In this document: piece by piece, positions 5,825-6,709 of the stretch | How positions within the stretch are numbered: position 1 is the stretch's first letter | How the letters are laid out: every line of letters starts with the position of its first letter | Assembly: GCA_030016465.1 (NCBI GenBank) | Contig: JASEJL010000046.1 | Span: 1 to 6,709 of the forward strand | Reading direction: 5' to 3' | DNA: 6,709 bases | Source of the DNA: Patescibacteria group bacterium | GTDB lineage: Bacteria > Patescibacteriota > Minisyncoccia > Minisyncoccales > DG-74-1 | The notes under the pieces: model-generated | What the model saw: only the letters and a program-made list of their open reading frames with translations | Databases searched by the model: none | Told to the model about the DNA's origin: nothing | Translations under genes and position numbers: made by a program

Positions 5825-6241
5825 ACTTGACATTTTCAATTGGCTGACCATTTTCCATTTTCTGACAGAGCTCTAACATTGCAAAGTCTCCTTCCCCTCG
5901 ACAAATCATATCAATATTTTCATCTCTTATTACCTCTTCAGGACAAACAGTAGGGTGAACACCGCCACAAATAATAGGGGTATTGCTAACTTTTTTTGCC
6001 GCTTTGGCATATTTTTTAACAAAAAAACATGAAGAGTGGAAGAAAAGCCAATTAAATCAGGGTTTAATAACCTTACTTTCTCTTGAAATTCTTCCTCGGA
6101 AATTTCTTTGGTAAATTGAATAAGATTGGTTTGATGACTGGCTTTTTTAAAATAGCTGACAAAGCAAATACCGTGATGAAAGTAACCTGCATAATTTGGA
6201 TTATCAGTTGCCAAATCTGGATAGACAAAGGTAATGCGCAT
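5823..6241 (-). pseudogene. cobalamin (B12)-binding domain of a radical SAM protein, frameshifted and lacking the radical SAM part
   Basis: The ATG at 6241-6239 opens MRITFVYPDLATDNPNYAGY, followed by FHHGICFVSYFKKASHQ and NPDLIGFSSTLHVF, the typical Rossmann-like B12-binding fold at the N-terminus of B12-dependent radical SAM enzymes. After a T7 run (plus-strand A7 at 6021-6027) the original frame degenerates and stops at 5932-5930. The next frame continues the domain perfectly with KYAKAAKKVSNTPIICGG, VHPTVCPEEVI and ICRGEGDFAMLELCQKMENG, ending at the TAA at 5825-5823. One extra T in the run would restore a 139-residue protein, so a single-base deletion is the simplest explanation. Full-length relatives carry a radical SAM domain with a CxxxCxxC motif after this point. 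None is present: the gene ends in a hairpin and then lysS. The frameshift could be a sequencing error or transcript slippage, but the missing catalytic half cannot. Confidence 0.82.
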
Positions 6242-6260
6242 ATTTTATTGAGGGCTACAT

Positions 6261-6665
6261 TTAATTTCTAAATGGTTTAAGGAATTCTAAATCAAAGGCA
6301 AAATTTCCTTGTTTTCTTGTCCCTCTGACTAAAAGTTTATTAAAGACTAAAGAAAAAATGAGCCCAAAAAGTGGTGTAAAAATTAAAACTGATGCCAATT
6401 GATTTTTCAAAAAAGGAAGGCCGGCCATATAACAAGTAATTAATCCTTCAAAATTCATTGGATACATTCCAAAAGTTAACCACCAGCCAAAATTGGTCCA
6501 GAGATAGAAAAAAAGAACTGATAAAATCCCCCCTCCAGCAATTTTTAAAAAATAATATTTTGAATTTCGCTTAAAGAAAATGCCAAAAATACCAATTAAA
6601 ATAAAAGCTGACCAGGTAAAAAGATAAACCTTGAAAATATTGCTAAAGTGAAGCTCCCAACCGCG
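6261..6665 (-). pseudogene. DUF6580-like membrane protein, C-terminal part, 5' end interrupted
   Basis: The open frame from 6665 to the TAA at 6263-6261 encodes about 134 residues with several membrane segments. It carries a recognisable block: GWELHFSNIFKVYLF, then FFYLWTNFGWWLTFGMYP, then FEGLITCYMAGLPFLKNQL, as in DUF6580-type putative transport proteins (often near ECF-type transporters). The first usable start codon in frame is the ATG at 6467. Homology-like sequence continues upstream of it for about 60 residues with no ATG, GTG or TTG before a TGA at 6668-6666. That TGA lies inside a GC-rich hairpin. Just upstream, another frame reads LNSDFLT (6708-6688), which resembles the SDFxIG segment expected immediately before GW. 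This suggests that one gene was split by the hairpin sequence. The N-terminus is beyond the window. The ATG at 6467 could still yield a 68-residue fragment. The family call is moderate and the interruption is an inference. Confidence 0.6.
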
Positions 6666-6686
6666 TCAAGACGCGGGAGGTTTTTT
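6654..6686 (+). terminator. GC-rich hairpin followed by T6 (plus-strand orientation)
   Basis: CCGCGTC (6661-6667) and GACGCGG (6670-6676) are exact inverted repeats around AA. CTCC (6654-6657) and GGAG (6676-6679) can extend the stem with a bulge. GTTTTTT follows at 6680-6686. The shape is that of a plus-strand intrinsic terminator, but no plus-strand gene ends here. On the minus strand it interrupts the DUF6580-like frame. Outer arms GCTCCCAAC (6653-6661) and GTTGAGC (6703-6709) are also nearly complementary, so it may be part of a larger inserted palindromic element cut by the window edge. Confidence 0.5.
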
Positions 6687-6709
6687 AAGTCAAAAAGTCT
6701 GAGTTGAGC

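Noticed and set aside
6258..6274. Small palindrome CATTTA / TAAATG at the end of the DUF6580-like frame
   Set aside because: Only six AT-rich pairs, overlapping coding sequence; expected by chance.
1..6709. tRNA genes, CRISPR array, intact transposase or toxin-antitoxin pair
   Set aside because: I looked for T-loop motifs, regularly spaced repeats, transposase motifs and paired small ORFs and found nothing convincing.

Overview
The window looks like a piece of a small, AT-rich genome of the Candidate Phyla Radiation (Patescibacteria, probably a Parcubacteria-type lineage). This is an inference from three protein styles: a Mur ligase with a long N-terminal membrane region, a SerRS with the TAEQPIGTMH / FRREAGAYGKDTKGILRVHQF block, and a LysRS ending in MPPAAGFGIGIDRL...SHSLREVILFPT. 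Every convincing gene lies on the minus strand, so transcription runs from position 6709 towards position 1. I saw no tRNA, rRNA, CRISPR array or intact transposase.

Layout in the direction of transcription. (1) 6709-6261: C-terminal part of a membrane protein resembling the DUF6580 family. Its reading frame is closed upstream by a TGA inside a GC-rich hairpin, so it appears interrupted. (2) 6241-5823: a stand-alone cobalamin-binding domain of the B12-dependent radical SAM type, with a one-base frameshift at a T7 run and no radical SAM domain. It ends in an intrinsic-terminator-like hairpin. (3) 5746-4283: intact lysS, with a good promoter so close to the ATG that the mRNA may be almost leaderless. 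(4) 4235-3697: a GHKL (histidine-kinase-like) ATPase broken by an 8-bp near-tandem duplication and an in-frame TAG. It is followed by an intact STAS-like (DUF4325) gene (3694-3398) and an overlapping YdjM-type membrane hydrolase gene (3407-2919). (5) 2918-2848: a short spacer of 12-bp GTAACGA repeats ending in a perfect 9-bp palindrome. (6) 2847-2770: a 25-codon ORF that begins like a second SerRS N-terminus and overlaps the start of the real serS. (7) 2777-1: a tightly packed cluster of serS, an alpha/beta hydrolase gene and a murF-like gene that runs off the left edge.

How the parts fit: lysS and serS charge tRNAs, and the murF-like gene adds the terminal D-Ala-D-Ala to the peptidoglycan precursor. 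The hydrolase is wedged between serS and murF with 3-bp and 0-bp gaps and is probably co-transcribed with them. The ATPase and STAS-like pair recalls anti-sigma / anti-anti-sigma modules, but the ATPase half seems dead. The most striking theme is decay: three accessory genes are broken and a fourth piece looks like a remnant, all beside intact essential genes. I do not see a clearly new multi-gene system. The best leads are the serS-like leader ORF, the broken ATPase/STAS-like pair, and the LysRS substitution in the expected lysine pocket.
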